Assembly: GCA_020086605.1 (NCBI GenBank)
Contig: JACBWW010000017.1
Span: 14,623,559-14,687,558, forward strand
Length of the DNA stretch: 64,000 nucleotides
Source: Lanius collurio
Lineage: Eukaryota; Chordata; Aves; Passeriformes; Laniidae
Direction: 5' to 3'
Made by a program: the position numbers and the translations under genes. Within the stretch, counting starts at the first letter, position 1; each line of letters opens with the position of its first letter. The notes under the pieces were generated by a model that ran no database searches, was not told where the DNA came from, and saw nothing but the letters and a program-made list of their open reading frames with translations. Of the stretch, positions 1 to 11,155 are shown piece by piece.

Positions 1-1820
1 TGCTCATTTGTAAACCTCTTACTGAGTAGGCCAGAAAGAAAATCAATGCATGCTGTGCAGTCATATTGTGGTAAACAATCATTGTGAGCTTCAAAAAGTG
101 TCCAGCCTTGTTTTTGTAAAGCAGGAGAGCACTGCTGAACAACTCCATGGAGGTGGAGCCTGGGATGAATGAATGGTGATAGCTCCAACTCAGCTCTTTG
201 ATGTTTGTTTTCCTTTCCTTTCAAATATAAATAGAGGATCTCTATTAGAGGGTATTTTAATGTATCTGAATGTTCTCTAGGCAAGACAATAATAATTCAG
301 AACAGCCAGACTAGGACCTTATTTCTTTCCAAACTTCACAGGTATCAGGATGCCATGGATTTAATAAATGATTCATAACTATTACAGTGTTACTAATTTC
401 TTAAGTGGTATTGAGCAGTTATTGGAAGAAAAGGATCACTTTTCTAAACAAGAGTAGCATTGTGGTATCTCAAGCAATTCACAAATTCCTGGTCCGAAAA
501 ATTAATTCAGACAGTTGGGGAACTGAGTATTTTGGCCACCTCAGTTCACACAGCCCAACTGCAAAAAGAACTTTTGGCTGTTGTGAAGATCTATAAGGGC
601 CTTTCAGAGTCTGCTGTGGTGCTCACATTTTAATGCTGTACTTTCCAATATATCTGTTTTGGAGCAGAGGAAAGAACCTCTCAGATTCTTTTCCTTACTG
701 TGTCATAGGAAGAAAATAAACTTCATGAAAAATAACATCTTCAGTAAGATTATAAGCAATATCTGACTAGTTAAACTTTTGGAGGACATTTCTGTAAGCT
801 GATGTTAGCTGCCTTTTATTCCTAGCAGAAGGACTTTCAGATTAAGGGGAAATTACTTATTTGGGGTACTCACTAGTTCATGGCCATTGGCAGTTCATAG
901 GAATTGCAGCACTGGTTGTTCTGTAACATTTTCTTTGTAAAGAAAACCTGTTCTTCCATACTATTGCTGGGGTAGGGAGAAAGTCTGTTCATTACTCTTA
1001 ATGAGCTGATTTTTTAAAAGCTCTGATTGCAGGAGTTACTATTGCTACTAGTTTGCTTGACCAAATGCCCTGAAGGAACTGCTCTTTTATTTGTCGGTTT
1101 GCTGTGGTTTTTTGAGTCAACTTCCAGTCACTCCCTTTAAAAACTGAGCCCATTTGAGTGTCAGTACTGAATCCAGTGGTTACTCTGACTTTCTTTAGCG
1201 TTGTTGCAAATCACTTCATGGGGGAGTTGAAGATGATCAAGTTGCTCCAACATCAAGAATATTTAATTAGATATTGAAGAGGCAGTGGTCTTCACTGCCA
1301 TTTGCTGCTTTTAAGCAGAATTTCATAAGTCATGTTCATTTGATGCTTTTCAGTAATTACTTGGTATTAGTCACTTTGTAAACATTCACATTGTTGTGCA
1401 AAATGCAATCCAGTCTGGCTTCCTCTGTAAGATCTGATGTAGGCCCTTTGTTATGAGGTATAGATTGTGTTTTGACTTCACTTATTGCCAGTTGCTTTGG
1501 CAAATGACATCTTGGAAGAAGCTCATTGCAAATCAGTATTCAATGCAAATCCACTATTGAGTTGGAGATTTTGTCCTGGCTGCATTTGCTGCCCAGTAAA
1601 TACATACCTTCTTGGCTGTTTCCAGGAGGGATAAACTAAGGAAAGAGCTCTGTGGGTGCAGTTATGGAGAGCTGCACACCATGGAGGAGCAGCAGCTCGG
1701 GGTGCCCTCTCAGACACGGGATCTCTGGAGGCCCTGCTGCCAGCTGGCACTGCACCAGGGCAGCAGCTCCACCACTCCTCTTTGCAATCCTGCTCTTACA
1801 GGAATTTTTATTTGTTTTAG
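1..1820 (+). other. PIP4K2A intron, 5' end outside the window
   Basis: No coding exon is visible. I looked for codons of the preceding kinase segment (VYRKYDLKGSTVAREASDKEK) and did not find them. The sequence is mostly AT-rich intron. A GC-richer patch at about 1640-1800 lies just before the exon and has no recognisable repeat family. Confidence 0.8.
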
Positions 1821-1934
1821 GCCAAAGAGCTGCCGACGTTCAAAGACAATGATTTTATTAATGATGGCCAAAAGATTCATATTGAGGAGAGTAACAAAAA
1901 GATGTTCCTTGAGAAACTCAAAAAGGATGTTGAG
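1821..1934 (+). CDS. PIP4K2A: PIP4K2A coding exon a (residues ~227-264)
   Basis: This exon has 38 codons reading [12 protein letters not shown]... to ...EKLKKDVE. It follows a tttgttttag acceptor and ends at a gtaaga donor, in phase 0 at both ends. It belongs to the kinase core just before the catalytic MDYSLL segment. The 38-residue length equals the human exon as I recall it. Codons for the preceding residues (..ASDKEK) are not found in 1-1820. Confidence 0.95.
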
Positions 1935-4900
1935 GTAAGAATGTGCCTGTTCAGTTACATGTGATTAAAATGTATGGCAAATTACAGATTTCCCAGGAAA
2001 TCATACCTGTGATTCATTAATGAAAATTCTTGTTTATAAGACTGTAAGCACTGACTGTTTTAAATGAAACACGATTTAAACTTTCAGGAGTTGATCACTG
2101 CTTTGCTGATGTGATAAATGGCTTGCTGCCATAGCTGGTTGCCATACATTGTTCCTGCCTTGATGATGTGATGTTAAAATGATGGCACTGCTTAGTACTT
2201 AAATGCTTTACAAGCCTAGTGCTTCAAAAAGCCCCTGAGAGAGAGGTGAGTATTGTCAGTTGTATTTTACAGGTGGAGGTCCCCCAGGGCAAAGGCCAAA
2301 TACAGTCTGTAGTCCATAACAGAGGAGGGGCTTCTCCCCCACTCACAGTTGTGCATGTCCTTTTTGTTTCATATTAGTAATCCAGTTTTAAATCATTCTT
2401 AGTATCACAACAGTAAAGTGCTTCGGTAATCTGAAGACAGCAATTGGATTCTCATCTTAATGTAGTCTTTTAATTGGCTGAATATTGTAAATACTTGAAA
2501 GAAGTGTTAATATATTAATTGAATGTATTATTTTTACTGATTTTGTTCAGTTAATAAAATAAATGTTAGACTAACTTGTTCACAAAACTTGCCTTTAGTT
2601 TGCATAATTGAAAATATTTTTTAAACAGAGTATTTTGCAGCTTTATACTCAAAGCCTAAAATCTGTTTTCAAGTAAAAAGGCAGAGACTTGGAAGAGACT
2701 TGGTAGCAAAATGTGTCTGTGACTTAATAAGACTTTCAGCTATTTATATCAAAAGAGCTCTGTGAATTGACTTTTTGAATTCTTCAGATCTGTATCTCAT
2801 TAGTTGCACAAAACAAAATACTGTTACTTTAGAATTTACCCAGTAATTTGCTTCTGAGGAAATCTAATTTCCCATCATAGTAACAATGGGAAATTTATGG
2901 TGGTGAGGATGATGAAAAGGAAAATATTTTGTGAAATATCAGTGTGTGTTTATTTTATATTTAAAATACTGTGCTCTACTGATATCACAGCTCTAGAGAT
3001 AAGTTTATTTGGGTTAAAATTTTGTGCTCTTTTTGCATGTACTGCTGTTGCTGACTACTGCTTTTACAGTAAGTAGATTGCAGATAATATCTTAAGTGTG
3101 TGGAAAGAATGTGGAGGATACTTTCTTACCCCAAAAAGTGGATAGTGTAGGGTGTATACCATTTGCCAGACTGGGAATATAATGGTAGATTCCAGATTAT
3201 GTCTTGAGAGGCTGTTTTTATGGGTTTGAAGTTTACACAGAGAATTGTTTAATAGCCGTGTAAACCACTAGTGTGAAGTGATCTGGCTCCTGATTTTGAC
3301 AATGGCAAGCTGTTCTTTAACTTTGTTTTTCTTTTGTTGGTTTTTTTACCCTTATTAGATAACAGATAGACACACTTTGTAACCAATGTGTAAATGCTCA
3401 CATTTCACTACAATGAAAAGAAATACACAACACTTAGTATATGATTATCTTACCAGACAGTATTTATAGTTAAATGTATTATGGAGTACTATTCTGAGCT
3501 ATATGGCTTTATATCTATTTCTGTTTTTCATTAAGTTTTGTTTCTATATTTCTCTCCTAATCAAGTCATATGTCCCCTTTCTCTGTGCAAACACGAATTA
3601 TTACTGCTATTTTGATGTCCCCTTTTCTTTTTTCCCCACCTTCTTATTCCATTGCAGGTGTCCTGAGAAAAACTACAGATTTTTTCCATTTAAAATCAGA
3701 TTTTTTTTTTCCTTATGCTGGTCTCCCTAAGTCTTTTGTTAGCAGCAGCACACTTTTTTCCAAGACCCATTCTCTTCTAATCTGTAGCTCACTGTTTTTT
3801 CCCAACAGTCCACTCTCTTTCATGCTGTTCTGTATTATTATTGCTAGATATTTTTCCCCTGTATTTACTAAGTATTGAATAATATGCCTGGAGTTCTTTC
3901 ACCCCATCGCCTTTGGCCAGTCTCATCTGTTTGTCTTGTATATTGTTGTGCATCATCTCTTCAAACTTAGATCCCTTCCAGTCCTGTGAAGCGTCTAATG
4001 TTGTATTATATTGAAATAAATTATATTGAAATCATTAGAAAAGTTTCTTCTTCTTAAAACCTCAATCTCACAATATTTCTTCTAGAATTTGAATTTAGAG
4101 CTATCCAGCTCATCTCTTTTCTCAAAATCAGATTTTGACAAACTAGAGTTTCTCATTACCTAGTATTTTATACTCATTTTTTCATCACCATCACTATCTA
4201 TGCCAAAGTCTAGCTTAAATGCCTTCTTCCCTGGTCTGCTGTAACTTCCTTTTTATAACCATTGAGAGTTTATAAAAACTGAAGCAATTTTTATTTTCAG
4301 CCACTTTCTCTGCATGTCATAAGCATGGACTTCACAAGTCTGAAATCACTGTACTGCTTTTAAGCTGCAGCACAGCTCTCTCCTGCCTATCCCTCACCCC
4401 CTTGAGCTGTTTATCCCATTTTCCTGCTTTTATACCTTCCTTATTTTCATCCTCCTCTTTCTGCCTTATCCTGTTCTCCTCAACTAAAATAACTTTGTAC
4501 ATAGAGTGTATTTGTCTTTTAATTTTCTAAAATTTCCCATCCTTCTTCTTTATTCAAAACTCTGGTAATTGAATGGCTTTGTCCACTGCTTAATTTCTGT
4601 GGCAAGCTTGCCTCTTTATGCCTTGGAATATCTTAAACCATTTACAAACAGCCTAAATATTCCTTGACTGTGCAGCCCCACTTAAGCCAGTGTTAGTTGA
4701 CAGCTACTCACCAGAAGCAGAAGTTGAGAAGAGAAATACAGCTCAAACCTCCTTATGGTGTTAAGTCATTTATTCCCTCTGTCCCGGGGGGACAGAGCAT
4801 CAACCTGGGCAAGAATCAGCCAGGGTAAGAGGGCGAGGCTTTGTGTCCTGTTGGTTTTGTCCCAGAGAGGGGGAGAAATGGGATACCAGGGTGGAGCTGG

Positions 4901-7900
4901 GATAAACAACCAACCAGATCAGAGCCCGGGCTGCTGGAACATCAGACAGACACAGGGTCACATGGCAGGGACCCGGCCGGGGGTGTGGGGGCTCAGGGGT
5001 GTCCACCACAGCACAGAACCGCCCGTTCATTCACATACATGTTTTGCTTAAGTGATGTAAATCATGAGTCTGTCACTGTGAAAAGAATGCAACATCATTT
5101 CATGTCTTCTGGGTGTAAAACTTTGCAGCTTGCCACTGCAAGAATAATTGAACACTTTTTCAATATTCTTTAATAAGGCTTAAAAGGGATTGAGAGGGTA
5201 GGTTCAGCACCAGATTATAGCACACTGTGCCTTATAGCCCAGAGGCTGCTCTGGGCCCTGAGCAGTGGCAGAGCAGTCCCCACCTCAAGTATTGTGTGTG
5301 GTCTTGGGCACCATAACATAAGAAAGATACAAAGCTGTCCAAAGAAGTGCTGAGAGGATGGTGCAGGGCCTTGAGGGAAAGCCGTATGAGGAGTGGTCCC
5401 AGCACCAAGCCTGACAGAGCTCAAGAACCAGTTGGACAATATTCTCAAGTACATGGTGTAACTCTTGGGGATGTTTCTGTGCAGCAGGGCCAAGAGTTGG
5501 ACTTGATGATCCTTGGGGATCCCTTCCAACCCATAAGTGATTCTGTAATTTAACTGAAACACAAGACAGGAGTAACAGTCATTGGTTTGCAAGCACACTG
5601 CTCTTCACTACACACAATTTTTTTTTCCTGAGGATTTTTGGGGAGTGGGCTACAGTATAAGTTTCAAGGCATTTGTGTGCTGTTACTACATTTTAATAAA
5701 AGCAGGTATCTCTTTGCTAGCTTTATCACTTAATCCTCCCTTTTGCTCTCTCTCTCAGAAGTGCCTTAGAAGTTTTCCTCAACTGGTGACACCTTTGTGT
5801 AACTTCTGTTTGTGAGAGTAACTTCTGTTATTGCTTTTCAGCAATATTGATAGATTGCTTATTATCACTTTCTAGTTCCTTGCTCAGTTAAAACTTATGG
5901 ACTACAGCTTGCTGGTTGGAATTCATGATGTTGAAAGAGCTGAACAGGAAGAAATAGAGTGTGAAGAGAATGATGGAGAAGAGGAAGGTGAAAGTGATGG
6001 GACCCACCCCATTGGAACCCCTCCAGACAGTCCAGGAAATACACTGAACAGCTCACTGCCTTTGGCTCCAGGGGAATTTGATCCAGCTATTGATGTTTAT
6101 GGAATAAAATCCCATGAAAGTAAGCAGTAAAAGAAATATTTTTATGTTAAGGTGATTTGATTCTTGTATCAGAATCCTAAAGTCCTCACAACCATGTAAA
6201 GGCAAATACAAACTGGAAAATAGAAGTTTGCTCTGTGGAAAAGGAATTTTGCTCTTTGGTGCAGCAGAAAGGAAAAGATTTCTGTAATGCTTAGCTTTTC
6301 AGGTTCACCAGTTCTTCAGCAGTTAATTCATGGGGTTTTAATTCCTTTCAGGAAGTCTAGTATCTATAACTGGTCTTTTCTGGCAGATAACACTGTTAAA
6401 CACAGTCTAAAAAGAATGAGAAAAGAAGCATTCCTGGTTGTATTTCACTTTTTTGGTTGCTTTTTGAAAATGTATGCTCTCATACCCAATGTCTGTGTTC
6501 CAGCTAAGAAAGTAATCATAAAGAGTGTGTAAGAAGCCTGAAACTGAGTTTGATGTTAGTGTGTTTTCTGTGGCTGTTCAAGACAGGAGAGTTACCTTTT
6601 TTTTGTCCCCTAAACATTGACACAGATTAATACATGGTTTTATTCATAAAGAAAATATGATCTTGTTTGTTTATACAGAAGCATTATCTGTCATATAAAA
6701 CTTCATAATTTTTCCACAAAGAAAGATGAAATCCCCATTTACTTTAACTGAGCAATAATTCCTATTTCTGTATGCTATTTTTTTATTTTACGCTCATTTA
6801 GGGGGTTTTGCATTATATGGGAGTGCAGCTGAACTCTCAATTAAGGACAGCTTGAGCCTGTGGTTTTTACAGATCTTGATTATGAGTGACATTGACCTGT
6901 CTTAGCTGCTGACTGTGTCTCACCAAGTCTCCTTTGTTAGAAGGAGGACTTGTTAAGATGGTTCAGAAGTCATTCTTACTGCCCTGTGTTTGCCTTTGCA
7001 GATGCGCCCAGGAAGGAAGTGTACTTTATGGCCATTATTGACATTCTTACTCATTATGATGCAAAAAAGAAAGCTGCCCATGCTGCAAAAACAGTAAAGC
7101 ATGGAGTAAGTATCTGAGTTGGTTTCTTCCTCTTACTCCATTTATGTTCATGCATTTTTGTTTAGTGCCCTGATACAGGACAGTTCAGTCAATCTAGGGA
7201 AAGGAGAAGTAGATCAGAATTTTTTTCAAGTTTAATGTGAAATAAAAATGTACAGAGTAAGTGCTATACATGACATACTGAGAGTGGAACTCTTTTTTCA
7301 GCTGTATGCACAGCTTTCTCACCCCCACAGAGCTCTAGTGAGATACTTTTTAAGACTTTGTCCTAAATTTGTGACATGCACCTTATTCTTGCAGACAGAG
7401 CTGTTCACTGCTCTATGAAAGCTGTCATGAATCTAATTTCAGATGCAGGTCCTAATGATGATTTCATTATTTGGTACAGCCTGCTGAAACTTACTTCTTC
7501 AGCATGTAATGCGGCTCACTCTAGAAGACTGCTTCAGAAAAAAAAAGTACAATTTGCAAAATCAGGCATAAAAATAAAATGTACATATTAAATACTCAGA
7601 GACTGTTCAGTGAAGGCTTCTGTTTGACTGCCATTATTTAATTTTGACTGAAATTGCTGCTTAGCAGCAGACACTAAAGGACTGTGGTGAAACAGCCTAG
7701 TCTTACAGATTTATGATTTATATCTACCATTATCACTTCTGTGGTGATTTAAGGTTCAAATTTCATAAACTTTTTAAAGAGAGCATATTCATTCATGAGG
7801 CTAAAATTCCTTCTGTCTCTAAGTATCTAAAGGGTCGGGGCATTGTGGGAAGTTTTACCCAAAGGGCTCCGGGCTTTTTAGTTTCAGTAGAGAATGATGT

Positions 7901-8958
7901 GACCTGCAAAGGCCTGTAGGAGGTATTTTTTTGTCTCTCTGAAGCAATGCTTTCATTACTCTCTCTGTTCTCTGGGCAGCTGAAAGTTGATGCAGACCAT
8001 ACACAGCCATTATGTGGCAATTATTACTGAACTTTGAAAGTAGCAGACTTTAAAAACTCACACTTCTGGCTTAAATAACAGAAATATATTGTGAGCAACA
8101 GCTATGATTATTGAAGCTGATTGTGATTAGAACTTACTACAGAGCATTACTTTCATACATCCATTTTGTTTATTTCACTGTCTCCATCCTGAGCCACATG
8201 ACACTGAAGTTCATTCAGGAATTGCATGCATGCAACTTTCCTCTTTTGTAAAACAGGAAAAATACAAATGAAAATGTAGGTAAGGCTCTGAAAAACTCAA
8301 GTAAAAATATGAATGAAATCATGACTTCATTGAAATAACAATTGTGTGGCTTATTCAGGGATTCCAGATTTAAATGCATAAACATTGAAAAAGTGTTACT
8401 GTTACCATGTATTTCAAATGAGGCTATTTAGCATTCAGATAACAGTACATGTTACACAAGTGTTGACATGTCAGATCTAAGTATGGCAATTCAGTCTCCT
8501 CTGTATGAAGTCACTGCTGCTTAAGAGACCAGAATCTGCTGATGAATCAGTGGGTAGCATGGCTAATTGTGCTGTAAAAATTCATATAGAGGACTGAAGT
8601 ACCATAGAAGTAAAGAGAAGTATGGAAAGTAAATAGAGTATGTTTCAGAAATGGAAGATAGCTGTTACAGTGGTGAGTACTGGTTATCAGTGTCCTCCTG
8701 TGAAGCCTAAAAAAGACACCAGTAAGATTCTGCCTGAGAGCCATTACAATCCATGTTTCGAGTCTTTGCTTCTGAAACTGCATAAGAAATATATTGAGTA
8801 ACATCCTCAGTGACAAAAGCATGAAATAAAACACTGGTTCTTCCTTCTTTCTTCTCTCCTCCCAATTCTCTGTATAGGCTGGTGCAGAAATTTCAACTGT
8901 TAATCCTGAACAGTATTCAAAGCGCTTCTTGGACTTTATTGCCAACATCTTGACGTAA
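1821..8958 (+). CDS. PIP4K2A: PIP4K2A, 3' part (last four coding exons, joined 1821-1934, 5876-6119, 7002-7105, 8878-8958)
   Basis: This is the C-terminal 180 codons of the lipid kinase that phosphorylates PI5P on the 4-hydroxyl to make PI(4,5)P2. It acts as a dimer in cytosol, on membranes and in the nucleus. The exons splice at GT-AG sites and stay in frame (phases 0, 1, 0) to a TAA at 8956-8958. In human numbering (recalled, no indels needed) they cover residues 227-406. Visible landmarks are the [11 protein letters not shown] motif with catalytic D273, the acidic insert [15 protein letters not shown] followed by a TPPDSPG proline-directed site, the FMAIID motif with D359, the activation loop [10 protein letters not shown] with A371 (Glu in PIP5Ks, so PI5P rather than PI4P preference) and T376 (reported PKD site). 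The acidic insert and the loop sequence match my memory of the alpha paralogue better than beta or gamma. Exons for residues 1-226 lie upstream of the window. Nothing in the reading frame looks broken. Confidence 0.96.
3500..4560 (+). repeat. Pyrimidine-rich intronic stretch, unclassified
   Basis: For about 1 kb the + strand is dominated by T and C runs such as cttcttccctggtctgctg and cctcctctttctgccttatc. It is not a simple microsatellite and has no clear unit. It could be an old transposable element in minus orientation or a compositional domain. I do not recognise a family. Confidence 0.4.
4583..4975 (-). mobile_element. LTR-like interspersed repeat, copy A (inside a PIP4K2A intron)
   Basis: This stretch is similar along its length to 13,360-13,758. 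Shared blocks in order include cactgcttaat, aagcttgcctct, tatgcc.tggaata, gctactca.ca.aagcaag, aagagggcg, aacca.ccaaccagatc and gtcacatgg.aggga. Read on the minus strand it has TG...CA-type candidate ends, and an AATAAA appears at 4769-4774 (as tttatt on +), as in a solo retroviral LTR. No internal retroviral gene is attached and no target-site duplication is evident. The edges are approximate and the family is unassigned. Confidence 0.6.
5240..5550 (+). mobile_element. CR1 LINE 3' end in a PIP4K2A intron
   Basis: The end carries the typical CR1 tail: acatggtgtaactcttgggg, then agttggacttgatgatcctt, then cccttccaaccca and gattctgtaatt. Upstream is a degraded segment with tgctgagaggatggtgcag. 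It is truncated at the 5' side, as most CR1 copies are. It lies in sense orientation about 330 bp before the next coding exon. Confidence 0.9.
5876..6119 (+). CDS. PIP4K2A: PIP4K2A coding exon b (residues ~265-346): catalytic loop and acidic insert
   Basis: The exon is 244 bases, phase 0 in and phase 1 out. The acceptor is ctttctag and the donor is gaaa|gtaag. It encodes [18 protein letters not shown], with the catalytic Asp codon at 5900-5902. A strongly acidic stretch follows, then [14 protein letters not shown], a proline-directed Ser site equivalent to the p38 site reported in PIP4K2B. The exon closes with the DVYGIKSHE segment. The intron read-through adds only a few codons before a stop, which supports the donor choice. 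Confidence 0.96.
6120..7001 (+). other. PIP4K2A intron
   Basis: This is a 0.88 kb AT-rich intron between the acidic-insert exon and the activation-loop exon. No repeat or extra exon was recognised. Confidence 0.9.
7002..7105 (+). CDS. PIP4K2A: PIP4K2A coding exon c (residues ~346-380): IID motif and activation loop
   Basis: The exon is 104 bases. Its first two bases complete an Asn codon split by the intron. It then reads [19 protein letters not shown] and [14 protein letters not shown]. The metal-binding Asp of IID is at 7040-7042. The Ala at 7076-7078 aligns with the Glu that sets PI4P preference in type I kinases. Thr at 7091-7093 matches T376. The acceptor is cctttgcag and the donor gga|gtaagt is near consensus. 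Confidence 0.96.
7106..8877 (+). other. PIP4K2A last intron
   Basis: This is a 1.77 kb intron with no recognised transposon. It contains a perfect 14-bp palindrome at 8222-8235 with two overlapping GCATG motifs. A conventional pyrimidine tract and acceptor end the intron. Confidence 0.9.
8222..8235. promoter_or_regulatory. Palindrome ttgcatgcatgcaa, possible RBFOX-type site
   Basis: The perfect palindrome contains GCATG twice. RBFOX splicing factors bind UGCAUG in introns. It lies about 640 bp upstream of the terminal PIP4K2A exon. A role in splicing is inference only. Confidence 0.3.
8878..8958 (+). CDS. PIP4K2A: PIP4K2A terminal coding exon (residues ~381-406 and stop)
   Basis: There are 26 codons plus TAA, reading [17 protein letters not shown] then LDFIANILT. 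This matches the family's C-terminal helix. The human ending as I recall it is LDFIGHILT, so the GH to AN change is the main visible difference. The acceptor is ctctgtatag after a pyrimidine-rich tract at about 8840-8870. The exon runs straight into the 3' UTR. Confidence 0.95.
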   Translation, partial: AGAEISTVNPEQYSKRFLDFIANILT

Positions 8959-9390
8959 CCTATCATGTTACATAGGACAGACACGAGACCTGGGGACAGC
9001 AGCAGTGGCTACAAGTGTAGGGAAAAAATGGAACTCAGAGAAGCGCTCAACTTACAGAAAGAAACCCCTTTGTTTACATCTGCTGGCAAAGATGACTGAA
9101 GTGGGGTGGAGTACTCGCTTTAACAGCTGCCTGATATTCCCAGCATAGTTCTAGCTATTTCTGACTCTTTTGTGTGTGCAAAGAAAATTTAAAATAATTT
9201 AAATAAATAGAACAGCTTACTCAGAGTGCACTGTGACAGTAATACTCTGATACTACCAGCTGAAGTGGAATAAATGAGCAAAGAGGGGTGGGGGTGGGGA
9301 AGAGTAAATGCATGTTAAATCTACAATATTGATATCAAATTGTAAACTGTGGATCAGTTTATTTTTTGAAAAAGATACATGACAGTATTC

Positions 9391-9414
9391 ATGATGATGA
9401 TGATGATAATAATG
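9391..9414 (+). repeat. Short (ATG)n-type microsatellite in the 3' UTR
   Basis: About eight trinucleotide units read atgatgatgatgatgataat. It lies about 430 bp past the stop codon. Confidence 0.8.
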
Positions 9415-11130
9415 AAGACCTTACTGCGAATGTTACACTTACACCCTGCACACTGGCACTCCTTGAAAAAAGTAGCTGGTGCCAGAGGCATTTCCCATTT
9501 GGTTTAGCAGTTGGGTTTTTTCCTTTTCTTTCCTCCCTCTCCCATTTTTGTCTTCTTTTTCAGCACATTGCGTCAGGAAGTTCAGCCTCTCAGATGTCTG
9601 AGAGCTGGCATCTCTTACCTTACAAAGAGCTAACATAATTCATGCTATGTGTACATTTTTGCTATAGTAAACTTACATTAAGGGAAAACTTTGCTTATTT
9701 TACTTTGTTACCTGAAGTTTTCATTTGTTTTATATTCTTGCAATATAGGAGCTAATCAAGTGTAAAAAAAGCTTATCTGAAGAAGTGCATAGTTTTGGGC
9801 AATAGTAGCTCCATCTTCTAACCATCCTGAAAGATGTGCACACTGATAGAAATTCCATTTCCTTGTAATTTACTGGGAATTTGAAGTTTAAATGCTTACG
9901 TTGTACTGTTGAAACAGCGGTATTTTATTATAGATTATCCCTTGAAAAAATGAACCCTGAATTTTACTGTTTACATTATTAGGAAAGCAGGGATATTTCT
10001 GAATTTCAGAGCCGTGTACAATATATGAATTTTGAGTTTACATGTAAAGTTATTTTGCAGTACAAATGAAGTAATGTTTGTCATCTTCCAAGAGGTAATG
10101 TGCAGTAGTGTACTAAAGTGAATGTCTCGCTCACCTCCATCATAGACTCTTTTACAATAAAATGCGAAAGGATACTTCAGAGGGATTTTTCCCAAGGTTG
10201 TCTTTCAACATCAAAATGACCTGTCCTACCATTTACTCAATTTTGATTGTATAGTACATTGCCTGAAACTGTGCTGATCATGTTTAACTTGTTTAAAATT
10301 TTTAAACATTGTATTCCTTCTCCTCTTGTATTTTTCCCTGAAAGACTCCATGCTTGAAAGAGACAAATTTACATATGCTTAAAAGTTTATCTACTTATAC
10401 ACTGTGCTAAAGCTGTGCCTTTAAAATTTCTTTATTGAAATTGTTAGATTTTGTAGGCAACGTAAGAGAAGTCAAACCTCCCTCTCATCGTTTCTAACTG
10501 GGATCAGGAGTGCCAGCATGCCTTCTCCATAAGTAATGTCAGTGCTGCTCAGCTGCAACTGTGCATAACCTAAGTTGTGGTTCACTTCAGAGGAGCCCAT
10601 ACAGCAGCAACCCCTTAATTACACTCTCTTCAGCGGCCAAAGGCAATACTATTCCTGTTGCTGTGTACTAATTCTTTTTCCTTTCCCTGACCTTTCCCAC
10701 AGGATTTTTTTGTTATGTTTGACTTAGTGATGTCTGCAGCACTGTAATGTATGTGTATACTTTTGTATTGTATGTATTTAAATAAGTTGGTACTGTGGCT
10801 TGATTTTTTTTTTTTTTTGGTCCTCTCCCTAAACACCCCAAGTGTCTATGTTCTCACCCAAGTTTCATTTTCTGAAGCTTCTGAAGGTATGAGGCCACAG
10901 GGAGACCTTGGAATAAAAAAAGGTACTTGGAGTACATATTTAATTGCGGCCAATGAGTGTACATTTTTAAACCATTTTAGACATTTACAGCAAAGCATTC
11001 TTTTTGTCTGTGTAGCATTTTTGTCACTCATTCTTGTTGATAAACTGTTTATTTGGACGGGGCAAGGAAGACTCATTGTTGTGTATGTTAGTGCTTAGAT
11101 TACACTCCAAACATGAGCAAGGCTTTATAA

Positions 11131-11136
11131 AATAAA
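11131..11136 (+). promoter_or_regulatory. PIP4K2A: Probable main PIP4K2A polyadenylation signal
   Basis: AATAAA sits in tttataaaataaagcac and is followed within about 40 bp by a T/G-rich stretch (ctttgttcttgtgtttc) suited to the downstream element. It is the last well-placed hexamer before the sequence loses UTR-like character. It was chosen over hexamers at 9202, 9269 and 10,157 for its context. Confidence 0.6.
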
Positions 11137-11155
11137 GCACTTTGATGACTCACTA

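Larger units (their letters stand above)
1935..5875 (+). other. PIP4K2A intron with repeat insertions
   Basis: This is a 3.9 kb intron, gtaaga to ctttctag. It holds a pyrimidine-rich stretch (about 3500-4560), an LTR-like repeat (about 4583-4975) and a CR1 tail (about 5240-5550). I see nothing recognisable in 1935-3490. Confidence 0.9.
8959..11155 (+). other. PIP4K2A: PIP4K2A 3' UTR
   Basis: The stretch from the TAA stop to the likely cleavage zone just after the AATAAA at 11,131 is about 2.2 kb. That agrees with the long human 3' UTR as I recall it. It is AT-rich with ATTTA elements, a short ATG/GAT repeat (9391-9414), a G-rich motif (9285-9299) and a T-run near 10,805. Earlier AATAAA hexamers at 9202, 9269 and 10,157 could give shorter isoforms. 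The 3' limit is inferred, not seen. Confidence 0.7.

Noticed and set aside
8547..8984. 145-codon frame antisense to the last PIP4K2A exon
   Set aside because: It is the reverse complement of intron plus terminal exon, with no independent support.
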